A DNA stretch of 64,000 nucleotides, from contig CALLRP010000024.1 of NCBI GenBank assembly GCA_938014335.1, positions 1-64,000 of the forward strand, in the 5' to 3' direction. The notes beneath the pieces are model-generated. The model saw nothing but the letters and a program-made list of their open reading frames with translations. It had not been told where the DNA came from and searched no databases. Each line of letters opens with the position of its first letter. The stretch's first letter is position 1. The stretch is from an uncultured bacterium (GTDB lineage Bacteria > Hydrogenedentota > Hydrogenedentia > Hydrogenedentales > Hydrogenedentaceae). Shown in pieces: positions 36,278 through 46,001 of the stretch. Both the position numbers and the translations under genes were made by a program.

Positions 36278-38035
36278 TTATTTTTTTATTGGTATAACAA
36301 ATAACTGACTTCTTTTAGTGATTAATTCTTTTTGTGCAATTAAAAGTTTCATTAACTTATCTTTTTGTTGCTGTTTTTCAGCCTCTTGAATTTGCTGTTG
36401 AATAATGTCTATTTGCTGGTTGATATAATCAATGTGAAGACGATTTAATCGCTCGATTGCTAATGCGTTCAGGTTTTTACTTACAGGCTCAGACATTAAC
36501 GCTTTTTGTAATAGATTTCTCGCTTTTCCCTCTTCCATAAGACGAGGATCTACTTCATCACTCTCTAATATATATTTTATTGCTACACCCAGAGGGGTGT
36601 CAGGGAATGGAATTTCTTCAAATAAATCTTTTGTTCGCATTCTTATTTGTTTATTATTTATAAGATAATATAGAAAATCTATATCATCTACAGAAACATT
36701 TTCCGAACGAGAATTATTCGTCTTACGCACAGAATAATTGTTTTTTAGATATTGTTCATAATCACTTTTTACTGACCAGAAACTTATCCGCAGAGCAGAG
36801 GCGATCTCTTTTAGGAATTCTTCTTTTATTGAATTTTCTTCCATCATTGAAATGAGGCGGAATAACTCACTTAAAACGGCGATTTTGCCCTGTGAGGTTG
36901 ATAAAAGGTTTTGTTTCTGTTGAAGGTAAAAAGTGAAAAATGTAGATGCAGAGGAAATGAGTTTCTCCCATTCTGAAACCGTATGGCTTTGAAGGAAATC
37001 ATCGGGGTCTTTCCCCTCCGGAAGGGTTACCGCAGAAACAGCAAGTCCCGCTTGCAGAAGTATGGATGTCGCTCGCATAGCAGCAGAAAGTCCCGCTTCA
37101 TCTCCATCATATACAATAACCACATGAGAAGTAAATCGTTTCATTAAGTTTGCCTGCCCCGGAGTGAGAGCGGTTCCACAAGTAGCCACCACATTCCGTA
37201 TCCCGGATTGAAAACACCTTAATACATCGATATAACCCTCTACCAAAATAACTTTCTTTTGGGAACGAATGGATTCTTTCCCTTCCCATAAACCATAAAG
37301 GACCCTATTTTTTTGATATACTTCTGTCTCGGGCAGATTAAGATATTTAGGTCCTTCTCCGGTGATTTCTCTACCCCCAAAAGATATTATTTTCCCTTCG
37401 ATATTTCGTATAGGAAACAGAATCCGATTTCTAAAAAAATCATAATATCTTTCTCCCTCTCCCCCAGAACGGATTAAGCCACTTTTCACCATTAAACGTT
37501 CTGAAAAACCTTTTGATTTCAAAAAACGATATAATGAATTCCCGTCTGCAGGGGCAAAGCCTAATTTAAATTCTTCTTGTATCTCGGGAGAAATATTCCT
37601 CTTTTTTAAATATTCTTGGGCTATTTTTCCATTTAAGGATTTCATGAGTTGATTGCGATAAAACTCTACGGATAATTCAATGATTTGTAGGAGTGTTTTC
37701 CTTTCATTTTGTTCTGGAGAAGAACCTTTGCCTGAAGGAGTTAATTTGGGTAATTGAATACCCGCTTCATCTGCAAGTATTTCTAATGCTTCTATAAAAG
37801 AGATATTTTGAATGTCTTTTAAAAAAGTTATAGCATCTCCCCCTTTTCCACATCCAAAACAGTAGAAAATTTGACGGGATTTGGAAACACTAAATGATGG
37901 CGTTTTCTCTGTATGAAAAGGACAGAGAGCCATATAACGGTCGGAACCTGCAGGTTTTAATTCACAATACGTGGACACGAGCTTTATAATATCCGTTGCG
38001 TTTAATACTTGCTCAATTATATGACGAGGATACAA
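36278..38035 (-). CDS. dnaG: DNA primase
   Basis: 585 residues. N-terminal CHC2 zinc finger with C38, H41, C59 and C62 (CPFHTEKTPSF, YCFGCGKGG); RNA polymerase core with RNRILFPI and ISFGGRE; Toprim domain with VEGYID and YDGDEAG; then a helical C-terminal helicase-binding part ending at about 585. It makes RNA primers for replication. It is transcribed with rpoD, the conserved macromolecular synthesis arrangement, but no rpsU precedes it here. Confidence 0.96.
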   Translation of the reverse strand: MYPRHIIEQVLNATDIIKLVSTYCELKPAGSDRYMALCPFHTEKTPSFSVSKSRQIFYCFGCGKGGDAITFLKDIQNISFIEALEILADEAGIQLPKLTPSGKGSSPEQNERKTLLQIIELSVEFYRNQLMKSLNGKIAQEYLKKRNISPEIQEEFKLGFAPADGNSLYRFLKSKGFSERLMVKSGLIRSGGEGERYYDFFRNRILFPIRNIEGKIISFGGREITGEGPKYLNLPETEVYQKNRVLYGLWEGKESIRSQKKVILVEGYIDVLRCFQSGIRNVVATCGTALTPGQANLMKRFTSHVVIVYDGDEAGLSAAMRATSILLQAGLAVSAVTLPEGKDPDDFLQSHTVSEWEKLISSASTFFTFYLQQKQNLLSTSQGKIAVLSELFRLISMMEENSIKEEFLKEIASALRISFWSVKSDYEQYLKNNYSVRKTNNSRSENVSVDDIDFLYYLINNKQIRMRTKDLFEEIPFPDTPLGVAIKYILESDEVDPRLMEEGKARNLLQKALMSEPVSKNLNALAIERLNRLHIDYINQQIDIIQQQIQEAEKQQQKDKLMKLLIAQKELITKRSQLFVIPIKK

Positions 38036-38155
38036 GGGCAGAACTAACCTTTTATGTTGAGGACTGTCATTTCTGTGTTTAAAGACAGAATTACCCCAAT
38101 TTTGTCAAGTGTCTATATTGTACCACAAATAAGCAAAAAATGCAAATTTGTTTGT

Positions 38156-40348
38156 TTATTTTGAAGGAATAGGACAAGGTATCCGATTATATTTCTCTGG
38201 AAGTTTCACCCATTCCTCCTCTCCATATAGACCTATCTTTGAAATATCTATCGGCTGGAATCCAATTTCATGAACGGGGGAACCTTCTTTCAAACGGAAA
38301 TCACCTTTATTTGGGTTTTCAAACAATGGGTCTGCAATTATGCTATTTACATCAAAGCCATCCTTCTGCCACTGTTTCAATGTTTTATTTTTGAATAAAA
38401 CATCTTTTCCGGATGCATTCCAATAACAATTTCTATCCATTTGCCATTTTTTATTATTCCAGTTACTACCTAATAATTGGTCATTGTCATAATAAACAAT
38501 ATTCCGCTCGAATATGAATGAAATATGGTCTTCTTCGCGACTTCGAATAATCTGCTCGCGAGCAGATAAAGCAAAGATATTATTTACTACACGATTTTCT
38601 CTGCCATAATGTTGATGAAAATTTCCTGTTAATGTATGATGAACAATATTATTTTCTAACACGATATATGAACTTCCCTCATCTGTATAAAGTCCCCAAC
38701 CTCCATATTGGTCAGGGTCACACATAATATCGTGAATATGATTATTTCTCAATACTGTTCCCGGAGAAACACCCAGCGTGTAAATAGCACCCATATCTGC
38801 CAATTGAGCCTTCCCTATATTATGAATATGATTGTATTCAACAATATTATGATGGGCAGAACTCGGGTCGTATCCCCAACACCAGCCTACGGATATACCC
38901 GAATAACGGAAATCGCAAATCTCATTATAAGCAACACGATTGTAAGAACTTCTGCCTATCCATACACCAATACCTGCACGCAAAAACCGTCCCCCTTCAT
39001 GGATAAAGCAGTTTTCAATTGTATTATACCCACAACCTGTAGGTCCCAATTCTTTATACAAGTATAAATTTTTTTCATCTACCGTGGTCGGTCCGGGTGT
39101 TTCATCTGTTTCTGCATTGGCTGTCTCCCCTATTTTTACGCCCCCTGCACCTATATCGTATAGGTGGCATTGTCTCACGATATTATTTTGCGAACCCGAA
39201 CGCCACCATAAAGCATAGTTACTTACATGTTGAATTGTGCACTTTTCGAAGATACAATGTCGAGCCCCTGTCCCTTGTATAGCCCCTGATACTGATACTT
39301 CTGCTTGTGGGTCGGATTGTCCTCTCTCTCCTATCGGGAAATTTGTATAAACAAATCTAATTCCTCTGAAAGCAACATGACCCACATACTTACCTTCTGT
39401 GGGCTTTCCTTCAAGTAATAGTAACTGCTCCACTATAGGAACAATAACTTCAGCAGAATTCATATCTTCATCGGGAAGAGGTATATAATAAAGCTTCCCT
39501 TCTTTACGGTCAAGATACCACTCTCCGGGTTTATTTAGTCCTTCAAAAAGATGTTCAATATAAAACCGTTGTCTTTCTGCGAAAATCACACCAAACCAGA
39601 AATTTTTAGGAACATTTAAATAGAGACACCGTTCTTTTGTATCAATAGAACGAATAGGTAAAAGAGGAACCGCCCATTTGCAAAAAAGCACACAATAACT
39701 ATTTGTTATGGAATTCCAATTTTGAATGGGATCATTTTCATCATAAAAAACTTTCAATGTCCCTGGTTGGTTTTCGGTTTCTGGGATATATTCATACTTT
39801 TTCGCTGTAAAAAACTCCTGTTTTGATGGATAATCACCAAATGGATGTGTGCTATCAGGGATACGGGCAGGTTGTCTTCTTTCCCCATTAACCCATAAGG
39901 AATTAAAAGTGATGTTTTTCCCTAACAAATCTTTAACATCTGCAGTATACCCTTTTTCTTCTTTTTCCCATGATTTAATTCTTATTCCCCCGGAAATTAC
40001 AGGCTTCTCGTTCGGATAATTTTCAAAAACAGTGGGAGCATTTTCCTTACCCGAGTGTTCTGTGGTAATAACTATTGGTTTGTTTATTAAATAGACTCCA
40101 TCTCTAAGTATTATCTTTATCGTTTTTTCTCCCATCTCTGAAGAACGAATTTCTTTGACCTTATCCAAAGCTTTTTGGATAGTTGCAATGGGACCTTCTG
40201 TTTTATTCTCATTGGGTTCTCCTATTGTCCCCGACCATTCATCATTGCCATCTGGCGAAACATAAATAAGTATTTCATTACTGTCTTGTGCAAAGATTGT
40301 AACCGCAAATAGCAATGCAAAACAGAAAACCGTTAAAAATTTTTTCAT
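38156..40348 (-). CDS. Secreted right-handed beta-helix protein (GH141-like)
   Basis: 730 residues. Signal peptide 1-20 (ending IFAQ). Opens with the typical ISPDGNDEWSG-type stretch (YVSPDGNDEWSGTIGEPN) and a GPIATIQKALDKVKEIR segment, then a PNEKPVISGGI strand; a lectin-like middle part follows, and from about 330 a long parallel beta-helix of NxIxxN-type coils (NNIVRQCHLYDIG, RVAYNEICDFRYSGIS, NIVEYNHIHNIG). This architecture is that of GH141-type and other right-handed parallel beta-helix glycan enzymes secreted by PVC and Bacteroidetes. Exact substrate is unknown. Monocistronic, with a 350-base gap upstream. Confidence 0.78.
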   Translation of the reverse strand: MKKFLTVFCFALLFAVTIFAQDSNEILIYVSPDGNDEWSGTIGEPNENKTEGPIATIQKALDKVKEIRSSEMGEKTIKIILRDGVYLINKPIVITTEHSGKENAPTVFENYPNEKPVISGGIRIKSWEKEEKGYTADVKDLLGKNITFNSLWVNGERRQPARIPDSTHPFGDYPSKQEFFTAKKYEYIPETENQPGTLKVFYDENDPIQNWNSITNSYCVLFCKWAVPLLPIRSIDTKERCLYLNVPKNFWFGVIFAERQRFYIEHLFEGLNKPGEWYLDRKEGKLYYIPLPDEDMNSAEVIVPIVEQLLLLEGKPTEGKYVGHVAFRGIRFVYTNFPIGERGQSDPQAEVSVSGAIQGTGARHCIFEKCTIQHVSNYALWWRSGSQNNIVRQCHLYDIGAGGVKIGETANAETDETPGPTTVDEKNLYLYKELGPTGCGYNTIENCFIHEGGRFLRAGIGVWIGRSSYNRVAYNEICDFRYSGISVGWCWGYDPSSAHHNIVEYNHIHNIGKAQLADMGAIYTLGVSPGTVLRNNHIHDIMCDPDQYGGWGLYTDEGSSYIVLENNIVHHTLTGNFHQHYGRENRVVNNIFALSAREQIIRSREEDHISFIFERNIVYYDNDQLLGSNWNNKKWQMDRNCYWNASGKDVLFKNKTLKQWQKDGFDVNSIIADPLFENPNKGDFRLKEGSPVHEIGFQPIDISKIGLYGEEEWVKLPEKYNRIPCPIPSK

Positions 40349-40503
40349 TCCTTTTTCTCCTTATTACTCGTTTAAAAAGTAGTAATTAATGTTACATTAA
40401 CACGAAGTGCATTTGCCAATACATTATTTATTTATGAAGATATCTCTATATTAAAGTTTTCTTTAAAATTGACGATATGAATATTAGACAGTTGAATATG
40501 AGA

Positions 40504-40625
40504 TATCAATACTCCATGAGTTATGAGTGTTTGTCCCAGCTCTCATAAAACATTATAGTCCCATAGTTACATACTTCCTTGAGTGACGCCATAAAAGACC
40601 CCATATTATGGCGTCCTCTCTTTTT
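40504..40625 (+). ncRNA. Candidate small RNA of about 120 bases
   Basis: Between a weak promoter (-35 TTGACG at 40469, 17-base spacer, -10 TTGAAT at 40492) and an intrinsic terminator with no gene ahead of it on the same strand. It contains a 7-bp stem-loop (TTATGAG/CTCATAA, 40521-40548). The alternative is a leader that attenuates the downstream M23 gene; this is a prediction from signals only. Confidence 0.3.
40585..40624 (+). terminator. Rho-independent terminator with no gene upstream on its strand
   Basis: Perfect 10-bp stem (GACGCCATAA 40585-40594 with 40606-40615), 11-base loop, then CTCTC and a run of seven T. There is no T run on the minus strand side, so it acts on plus-strand transcripts. 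Confidence 0.8.
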
Positions 40626-40698
40626 TTGCCTTCTTATAAAATCTTTTCGATATAATACAACCATTTCTATTTAATGTATAACTAACTTTTGTTTTGTC

Positions 40699-41208
40699 AT
40701 GAGAATAAAGTTCTTAATCTCTTTTTTAGTATTCATACTTCTTTTTAGTTCCTGTGCTCGACAAAAACATAAAGTTATTTTTCAGTCACCCTTTCCAGAA
40801 TCAGGAAAAGAAACATGGGGTTACCCCCTTCCCCAAAATTCATTTCAAATCACATCCCCTTTTGGAGAACTCAGGAGAAAAGGAAATATTTCATATCATC
40901 ATCAGGGAATTGATATAAAAGCAGAAAAAGGAAATCCGGTACTCGCAGTACAAAAAGGCAGAATTATCTTCGCCGGTAAAACAGGTAATTATGGTTTATT
41001 GGTCTGTATTGAACATGCGGGACAATGGGAAACAAGATATGCGCATCTTAGTTCTATTTTAGTTAAAAAAGGTAGTAACGTTAATAAAGGTCAAACGATA
41101 GGGAAAGTAGGGGCAACAGGTAATGCAACAGGACCCCATCTACATTTTGAGTTAAGGAAAAACGGGGTCCCTATTAACCCGACATTATTAATTCCAATAA
41201 AAAAATAA
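40699..41208 (+). CDS. M23-family peptidoglycan endopeptidase lipoprotein
   Basis: 169 residues. Lipobox LFSSC with C19. The catalytic domain has the zinc His and Asp in HHQGIDIKAEKGNPV (H68, D72), H116 in TRYAHL and the HLH pair (H147, H149) in TGPHLHFELRKNG, so the LytM active site is complete. It should cleave peptide crosslinks in the periplasm. It is unusually short, with no LysM or coiled-coil domain. It ends two bases before the convergent PAS sensor gene. Confidence 0.9.
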   Translation: MRIKFLISFLVFILLFSSCARQKHKVIFQSPFPESGKETWGYPLPQNSFQITSPFGELRRKGNISYHHQGIDIKAEKGNPVLAVQKGRIIFAGKTGNYGLLVCIEHAGQWETRYAHLSSILVKKGSNVNKGQTIGKVGATGNATGPHLHFELRKNGVPINPTLLIPIKK

Positions 41209-41209
41209 C

Positions 41210-43699
41210 CTATTTTAAGAAATCCCCATAAAGTTCTTCTGCACATTGAGGACAAATTCCGTGACTAAACTCTGCTTCTGTATGTTGACGAATGTATACC
41301 TCTACCTCATGCCAGTAGCCTGCGTCATCACGGATTTTCTTACAGCGAGCACAAATGGGTAATAATCCATGTAACTGTTTTACCATATTTAATGTTTTCT
41401 TTAACTGTTCTACTGTTTTTTCCAATTCTTTTGTTTTCTGAAGGTTTTTATTTTCTAATCTTATTCGCTCCAATGCTTGAGCATACACAGAAGCCATCCA
41501 TTCAATAGATTCCCAATTAGAAGGTGTATAGTTATCCTTCGAATTCACAGCGATAATCAGAACCAATTCATGAGATGGCGTGTAAGAAGGGTAGAATAAT
41601 AATCGCCTCATTGATATTTTACCAAAGAGTATATTTTCTTCACTTGCAACTTCATTCATAATCAAGGGCATACCTGAAGATATAAAACGGTGCAAGAAAG
41701 GTTCATTTTTAGACAATTCTTCCGCATTTAAGGAGAGAGCCAATCTATTTGTTTTACTTTTATCTACCCCCTGGAAAAAGTATTTTCCTTGGTCCGGGTC
41801 ATAATACCCTGCAAAACAAAAAGAACTATTAAGTATGTCGACACCGGTCTGACACACCATTCGTGTAACTTCTTCTTCGGTTTTCATTTTCAATAATGAA
41901 CGTGCAAATCCAGCATATAGAGAATTAATAATAACTTCACTGGCTAATTCTCTCTCCAACATTTTCTTATCAGTAATATCCACATGTGTTCCTGAAATGC
42001 GAATAGGATTCCCTTTTGAATCCCTTGCAGAAATTCTCCCATAAGTATCTATCCACCGTTTATAAAGCCCCCTGTAATAAATTTGATATTGTATATTTAA
42101 TACCCCATCTTCTTTAGTGAGTGTTTCGCCTAATTCTTTACGAACCAATTCTCGTTGCGCTGGGACAATACAATTTAACCAGTCCTCAAGATTATAAGTT
42201 CTCTTATATTTTAATCGGAACATATCTGTTGAGGATTGGTTCATAATATATTTATTTTTTAATATATCCCATGACCATAAACCAATATTACCCAACTCCA
42301 AAGCAACCTGTAGTTTCTCATTTGTATGTTTTAATTCTTGCTCCGATTCCATAAAAGAAGTTATATCCATGCCTACCCCTATTAGTTTTTGGGCATATTT
42401 ACCTTTTCGCGACACACACTCACCTATGGTTCGAACCCAGACCTGTCTATCCCCCGGTAAAAGTACTCGGTGGTCAATCGCAAAGGTATTTGTTGCCCCT
42501 TGAATACAGGGCTTAACTGCATGCCAAAAACTCACGCGGTCTGATGGATGAATATATTGCCACCATTCTGTTAATTCATCGGGCATCTTTAAATACGGGA
42601 ATAATGCTTTCAGACCTGAGGAGTTTATCTTTCGTGTATCCACTTCATATTCCCAAACTCCAATATGCCCTGTATTTAAAGAATGTCGATGAAGATTTAA
42701 CAATGTTTTCTCCTGCCAATATTGCTCTAAATAGGAAATGATTGCAGTTAAAAAAGGCATCTTCTCTTCAAAGTATTGGCATATTTTTTCTGAGGCTTTG
42801 TTTGCCTTCTTATCTGCAAAAAGGAACATCCATTTATTTTGACTGGCAGTCCTGAAAGGAATAAAAATCAAAGAACGATAGCCTAATAAATGGCACAAAC
42901 CACAATAATTTGCATCCTTGAAATATCGCTCAAGTATTTGTGCTTTTTCTCGCGTTGCATTAAATCGTAGGAAATCTTTATATAGAAATTCAGATGGAAT
43001 ATAGGTAGTATGCCCCTCAAGAAAATCTTCACACACCTTATGAATTCCATTTTTTGAAGTAAGTAAGGAACAGAAATCTATTTGTTCATCATATTGAAAT
43101 ATCTGAGTTGAATTATCCTCTTCTTTCATCAAAGCCAACACTACTTCAAAGTCAAATAAACCTCTTAAACCCGATAATAACTGAGAGATGCCCTCTTCAA
43201 AGTTGTGTTTATGATTATCAATGGTTAGTCCTATTAGGTAATCATCAAATGATTTATCAAATAAATGGTATAAATACTTTCGATTTCTAATAACATGATT
43301 ACGAATCGTTCGTAATGAACAATTCAAATGGCGTGTATTTTTTGCCCCAAAAGGTATACAATATACATTATCTCGATTTAATATTTTTTCTATTGGTTCC
43401 ACAATTTTTGACACTATGATAAAAAGAGTAATAATCTCACAATTCTCTAATATCTTTTTATATAAATCCCATTTAGATACATTATTCGCATAATCATAAA
43501 CTAATAATTCAAAAAATGTATCCCCTTTTAATAATCGGGTCAAACTCTGCGGAGAGGAACAATAATGTATCTTTACTTCCTGCCCCCAAAATGTTGTGTC
43601 CCTAAGGATACGGTCTCTCTCTTCCTGTGGCTGTCCTATTATTAATATATTTAGTTTAGAATAAACAGGAAATTTTTTGATACTTTTTTCAGAAAACAT
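41210..43699 (-). CDS. PAS/GAF sensor protein with C-terminal zinc-ribbon-like module, no kinase
   Basis: 829 residues, soluble. An N-terminal receiver-like domain without a clear phosphoacceptor site (about 10-130), a GAF-like part (about 160-330), two PAS domains with PAC motifs (about 340-450 and 455-580, the second ending ISGTHVDITDKK), a second GAF-like part (590-740) and a coiled coil. The last 55 residues carry LLPICARCKKIRDDAGYW and SHGICPQCAEELY, a four-Cys module found at the end of PAS proteins and response regulators in other bacteria. No histidine kinase, GGDEF or effector domain is present. Input and output are unknown. Confidence 0.75.
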   Translation of the reverse strand: MFSEKSIKKFPVYSKLNILIIGQPQEERDRILRDTTFWGQEVKIHYCSSPQSLTRLLKGDTFFELLVYDYANNVSKWDLYKKILENCEIITLFIIVSKIVEPIEKILNRDNVYCIPFGAKNTRHLNCSLRTIRNHVIRNRKYLYHLFDKSFDDYLIGLTIDNHKHNFEEGISQLLSGLRGLFDFEVVLALMKEEDNSTQIFQYDEQIDFCSLLTSKNGIHKVCEDFLEGHTTYIPSEFLYKDFLRFNATREKAQILERYFKDANYCGLCHLLGYRSLIFIPFRTASQNKWMFLFADKKANKASEKICQYFEEKMPFLTAIISYLEQYWQEKTLLNLHRHSLNTGHIGVWEYEVDTRKINSSGLKALFPYLKMPDELTEWWQYIHPSDRVSFWHAVKPCIQGATNTFAIDHRVLLPGDRQVWVRTIGECVSRKGKYAQKLIGVGMDITSFMESEQELKHTNEKLQVALELGNIGLWSWDILKNKYIMNQSSTDMFRLKYKRTYNLEDWLNCIVPAQRELVRKELGETLTKEDGVLNIQYQIYYRGLYKRWIDTYGRISARDSKGNPIRISGTHVDITDKKMLERELASEVIINSLYAGFARSLLKMKTEEEVTRMVCQTGVDILNSSFCFAGYYDPDQGKYFFQGVDKSKTNRLALSLNAEELSKNEPFLHRFISSGMPLIMNEVASEENILFGKISMRRLLFYPSYTPSHELVLIIAVNSKDNYTPSNWESIEWMASVYAQALERIRLENKNLQKTKELEKTVEQLKKTLNMVKQLHGLLPICARCKKIRDDAGYWHEVEVYIRQHTEAEFSHGICPQCAEELYGDFLK

Positions 43700-43877
43700 A
43701 TTTATTAATCCATATATCGCTCCCTGATACTCCAGACAAAATCAATAATAAACAATATAACTATTTATTTATATTATAACACTAAATACAAAAATTGCAT
43801 AAAAATATTAACTTTTTTGTTTATAAATAAAAGGAGTAAAAAAAATAGTTTTTTGAATTAGAGTTTTTAAGGTAGTA

Positions 43878-44957
43878 TTAACTATACTTAACGCCCATCA
43901 AATTGCAAAGGATATAGCGGTCTAATTCTTCATAATCGCGTTCCGCAATTAATTTTGAAACAAGAGCCTTATCCATGGCTCTTACTTTTTCTACTAATAA
44001 CTTAAAGGTAGCCAGACTATTTCGTAGATGTTTTGTATTTACTGCCTGTTTTTGAGTCCTCATTGTCTTCACATCGAGGCCTATCCATTCTCCATTCCTT
44101 CCATAACCATATTCTTCAAGAACGCGAACTTGATTAAATGCTCTACGAAGGTTATAGGACCCGAAAGATTTATCTTGGTCAAATTTTAATCCGCCCTGGT
44201 CATTTAGATGGACACTTCTCAATTTATTATGAGCCAGAGCATAAGCCATATCATCAGCGGGGTCTAAACCTGCTAAAATGGAATGGGCTGTTTCCACAAG
44301 ACAGCAAACACGGGCGGGGTCATCTGTGATATAGGACAACCCAACGGCATGTCCGATTGTGGGGATAATAGCACTATCTACTGGCTCATTGGGCTTCGGT
44401 TCAATCAAAATGATAACTTCTTTATCGTAAGCCAACATTTCGTTAATTGCATCACGGATTTGCAAAACGGCTAAACGGACATTTTTACTTTCACGAATAT
44501 AGGTTCCCTCTCTTGCCAACCATAGGACCATATTGTGTGTGCCTAAAATGTTCATAATATCAATGGCTTTTTTTGTTCTTTCAATAGCATATTTGCGACA
44601 TGCTGGGTCATTACTGGTATAAGCACCATCTATCGTTTTAGGAGAAAACCATAAACGAGGGGCAACAAATTCAGCAACCAACCCTTCATTATCTAACATT
44701 TTCTTTATTTTTTTTGCTTCCTTTTCTATTTCCGTACTTGATTTATCATCTAAATTGGGGACGGCATCATCATCATGGAATTGCATACCATCAAACCCTA
44801 ACTGTTTTGCCACCTTCATTTTTTTTGCCAGTGGTTCGGGCTTACGGACAGAAGGACCAAAAGGGTCAGCACCTTCATCAATATTCCAGGGACCGAAGGA
44901 AAAACGATATACTGCTTTAGAAGCAATGTTAGTTGAATTACTTTTGTTTATTGGCAT
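43878..44957 (-). CDS. Xylose-isomerase-like TIM-barrel sugar isomerase
   Basis: 359 residues. The family active site is mostly present: H61 in FHDDD, E186 and K188 in LIEPKPNEP, E222 and H225 in VETAHSILAG, and D260/D262 in LKFDQD. The metal-ligand loop normally reading HIDLNGQ is two residues shorter here (HLNDQ), so the D245-equivalent is uncertain. The length is below the 385-440 of true xylose isomerases. It may isomerise another aldose. AAGGAG ribosome binding site; monocistronic. Confidence 0.8.
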   Translation of the reverse strand: MPINKSNSTNIASKAVYRFSFGPWNIDEGADPFGPSVRKPEPLAKKMKVAKQLGFDGMQFHDDDAVPNLDDKSSTEIEKEAKKIKKMLDNEGLVAEFVAPRLWFSPKTIDGAYTSNDPACRKYAIERTKKAIDIMNILGTHNMVLWLAREGTYIRESKNVRLAVLQIRDAINEMLAYDKEVIILIEPKPNEPVDSAIIPTIGHAVGLSYITDDPARVCCLVETAHSILAGLDPADDMAYALAHNKLRSVHLNDQGGLKFDQDKSFGSYNLRRAFNQVRVLEEYGYGRNGEWIGLDVKTMRTQKQAVNTKHLRNSLATFKLLVEKVRAMDKALVSKLIAERDYEELDRYILCNLMGVKYS

Positions 44958-45047
44958 ATCTAAATCTCCTTGTTATATTTTGTATAATTAATTTGCTTTT
45001 TTTGTAGCATATATCTTTTAAATATTGAAAGACAAAATCAAAATATT

Positions 45048-45995
45048 ATGATACTAAAAAAAAATGACTATACAACAAGATTGATATCCCTTCCTTTCTG
45101 TCATAATGATTATTCTTTGGCTCCACTAACCTATTATAAAATAGGAGGTCCTGCGGACTTTGCCCTTCTCCCTGAAAAGGGAGAGGAATTAGAACAATCC
45201 TATCAAATCCTCCAGCAAATTTCCCTTCCCTATTTTATTTTAGGGGGAGGAACTAATATTTTAATTTCAGATAAAGGCTTTCGCGGGGTCATTTTGATTA
45301 CATCTCATTATAAAGAATTCAAATCATTAGGGAACGACCGATTTTTTATCAGTGGAGGAGTAGAACTCCATTGGTTAGTAAAAGAAATATTGTTAAAAAA
45401 TAATTACGAAGGGGTGGGGGCTTTGACGGGAATTCCCGGCTCTGTGGGAGGGGCACTTTTTATGAATGCGGGAACGGTAAATGGTTGTATATGCGAATGG
45501 ACAGAAAGAGTTTTTCTCTTAACCCCCCAAGGGAAGAAAGAAATTGAAATAAAATCTGAATTATATGGTTATCGTTCTCAAAAATTCTGTTCGATGAACG
45601 AACTGATATACGGGGCTATTTTTCATTTTAAAAAGTCGGATAGGGACCAACAACCGATTTATGAGCATTACATCCAGAGGAGGAAAGAAAGCCAACCTCA
45701 AGGATATTGTTGTGGTAGCGTATTTAAAAATCCATCAGGCTATCGTGCAGGGAAATTAATTGAAGAATGTGGTTTAAAGGGAATACGAAAAGGAGGTGCT
45801 GTTATTAGTCCTATCCATGCGAATTTCATAATGAATGAAAGAAATGCCACTTTTGATGATGTGTTATTTTTAATCCACCTTATCAAAGAAAAAGTATATG
45901 AAAGATTTAATATAACTCTTGAAGAAGAAGTTCGAATTCTATACGAAGATGGATGCCTTCAAATTTGCCCCCATTACAAAAATCCAGGAGGATAA
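45048..45995 (+). CDS. murB: UDP-N-acetylenolpyruvoylglucosamine reductase
   Basis: 315 residues. FAD-binding parts YYKIGGPADF (about 28-37) and LGGGTNILISD, GIPGSVGGALFMNAGT, and CGSVFKNPSGYRAGKLIEECGLKG with the active-site Ser, are diagnostic of MurB. It reduces UDP-GlcNAc-enolpyruvate to UDP-MurNAc in peptidoglycan synthesis. Weak ribosome binding site. The heptose-kinase-like gene follows six bases later. Confidence 0.95.
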   Translation: MILKKNDYTTRLISLPFCHNDYSLAPLTYYKIGGPADFALLPEKGEELEQSYQILQQISLPYFILGGGTNILISDKGFRGVILITSHYKEFKSLGNDRFFISGGVELHWLVKEILLKNNYEGVGALTGIPGSVGGALFMNAGTVNGCICEWTERVFLLTPQGKKEIEIKSELYGYRSQKFCSMNELIYGAIFHFKKSDRDQQPIYEHYIQRRKESQPQGYCCGSVFKNPSGYRAGKLIEECGLKGIRKGGAVISPIHANFIMNERNATFDDVLFLIHLIKEKVYERFNITLEEEVRILYEDGCLQICPHYKNPGG

Positions 45996-46001
45996 TCTAT
46001 T

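Larger units (their letters stand above)
40349..40698. other. 350-base intergenic region with a terminator and candidate small RNA
   Basis: No ORF longer than a few codons with a credible start. On the plus strand it holds a possible promoter (TTGACG 40469-40474, TTGAAT 40492-40497), a stem-loop (40521-40527 with 40542-40548), a strong terminator (40585-40615) and a TATAAT box at 40651-40656 that probably serves the M23 lipoprotein gene. Confidence 0.6.
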
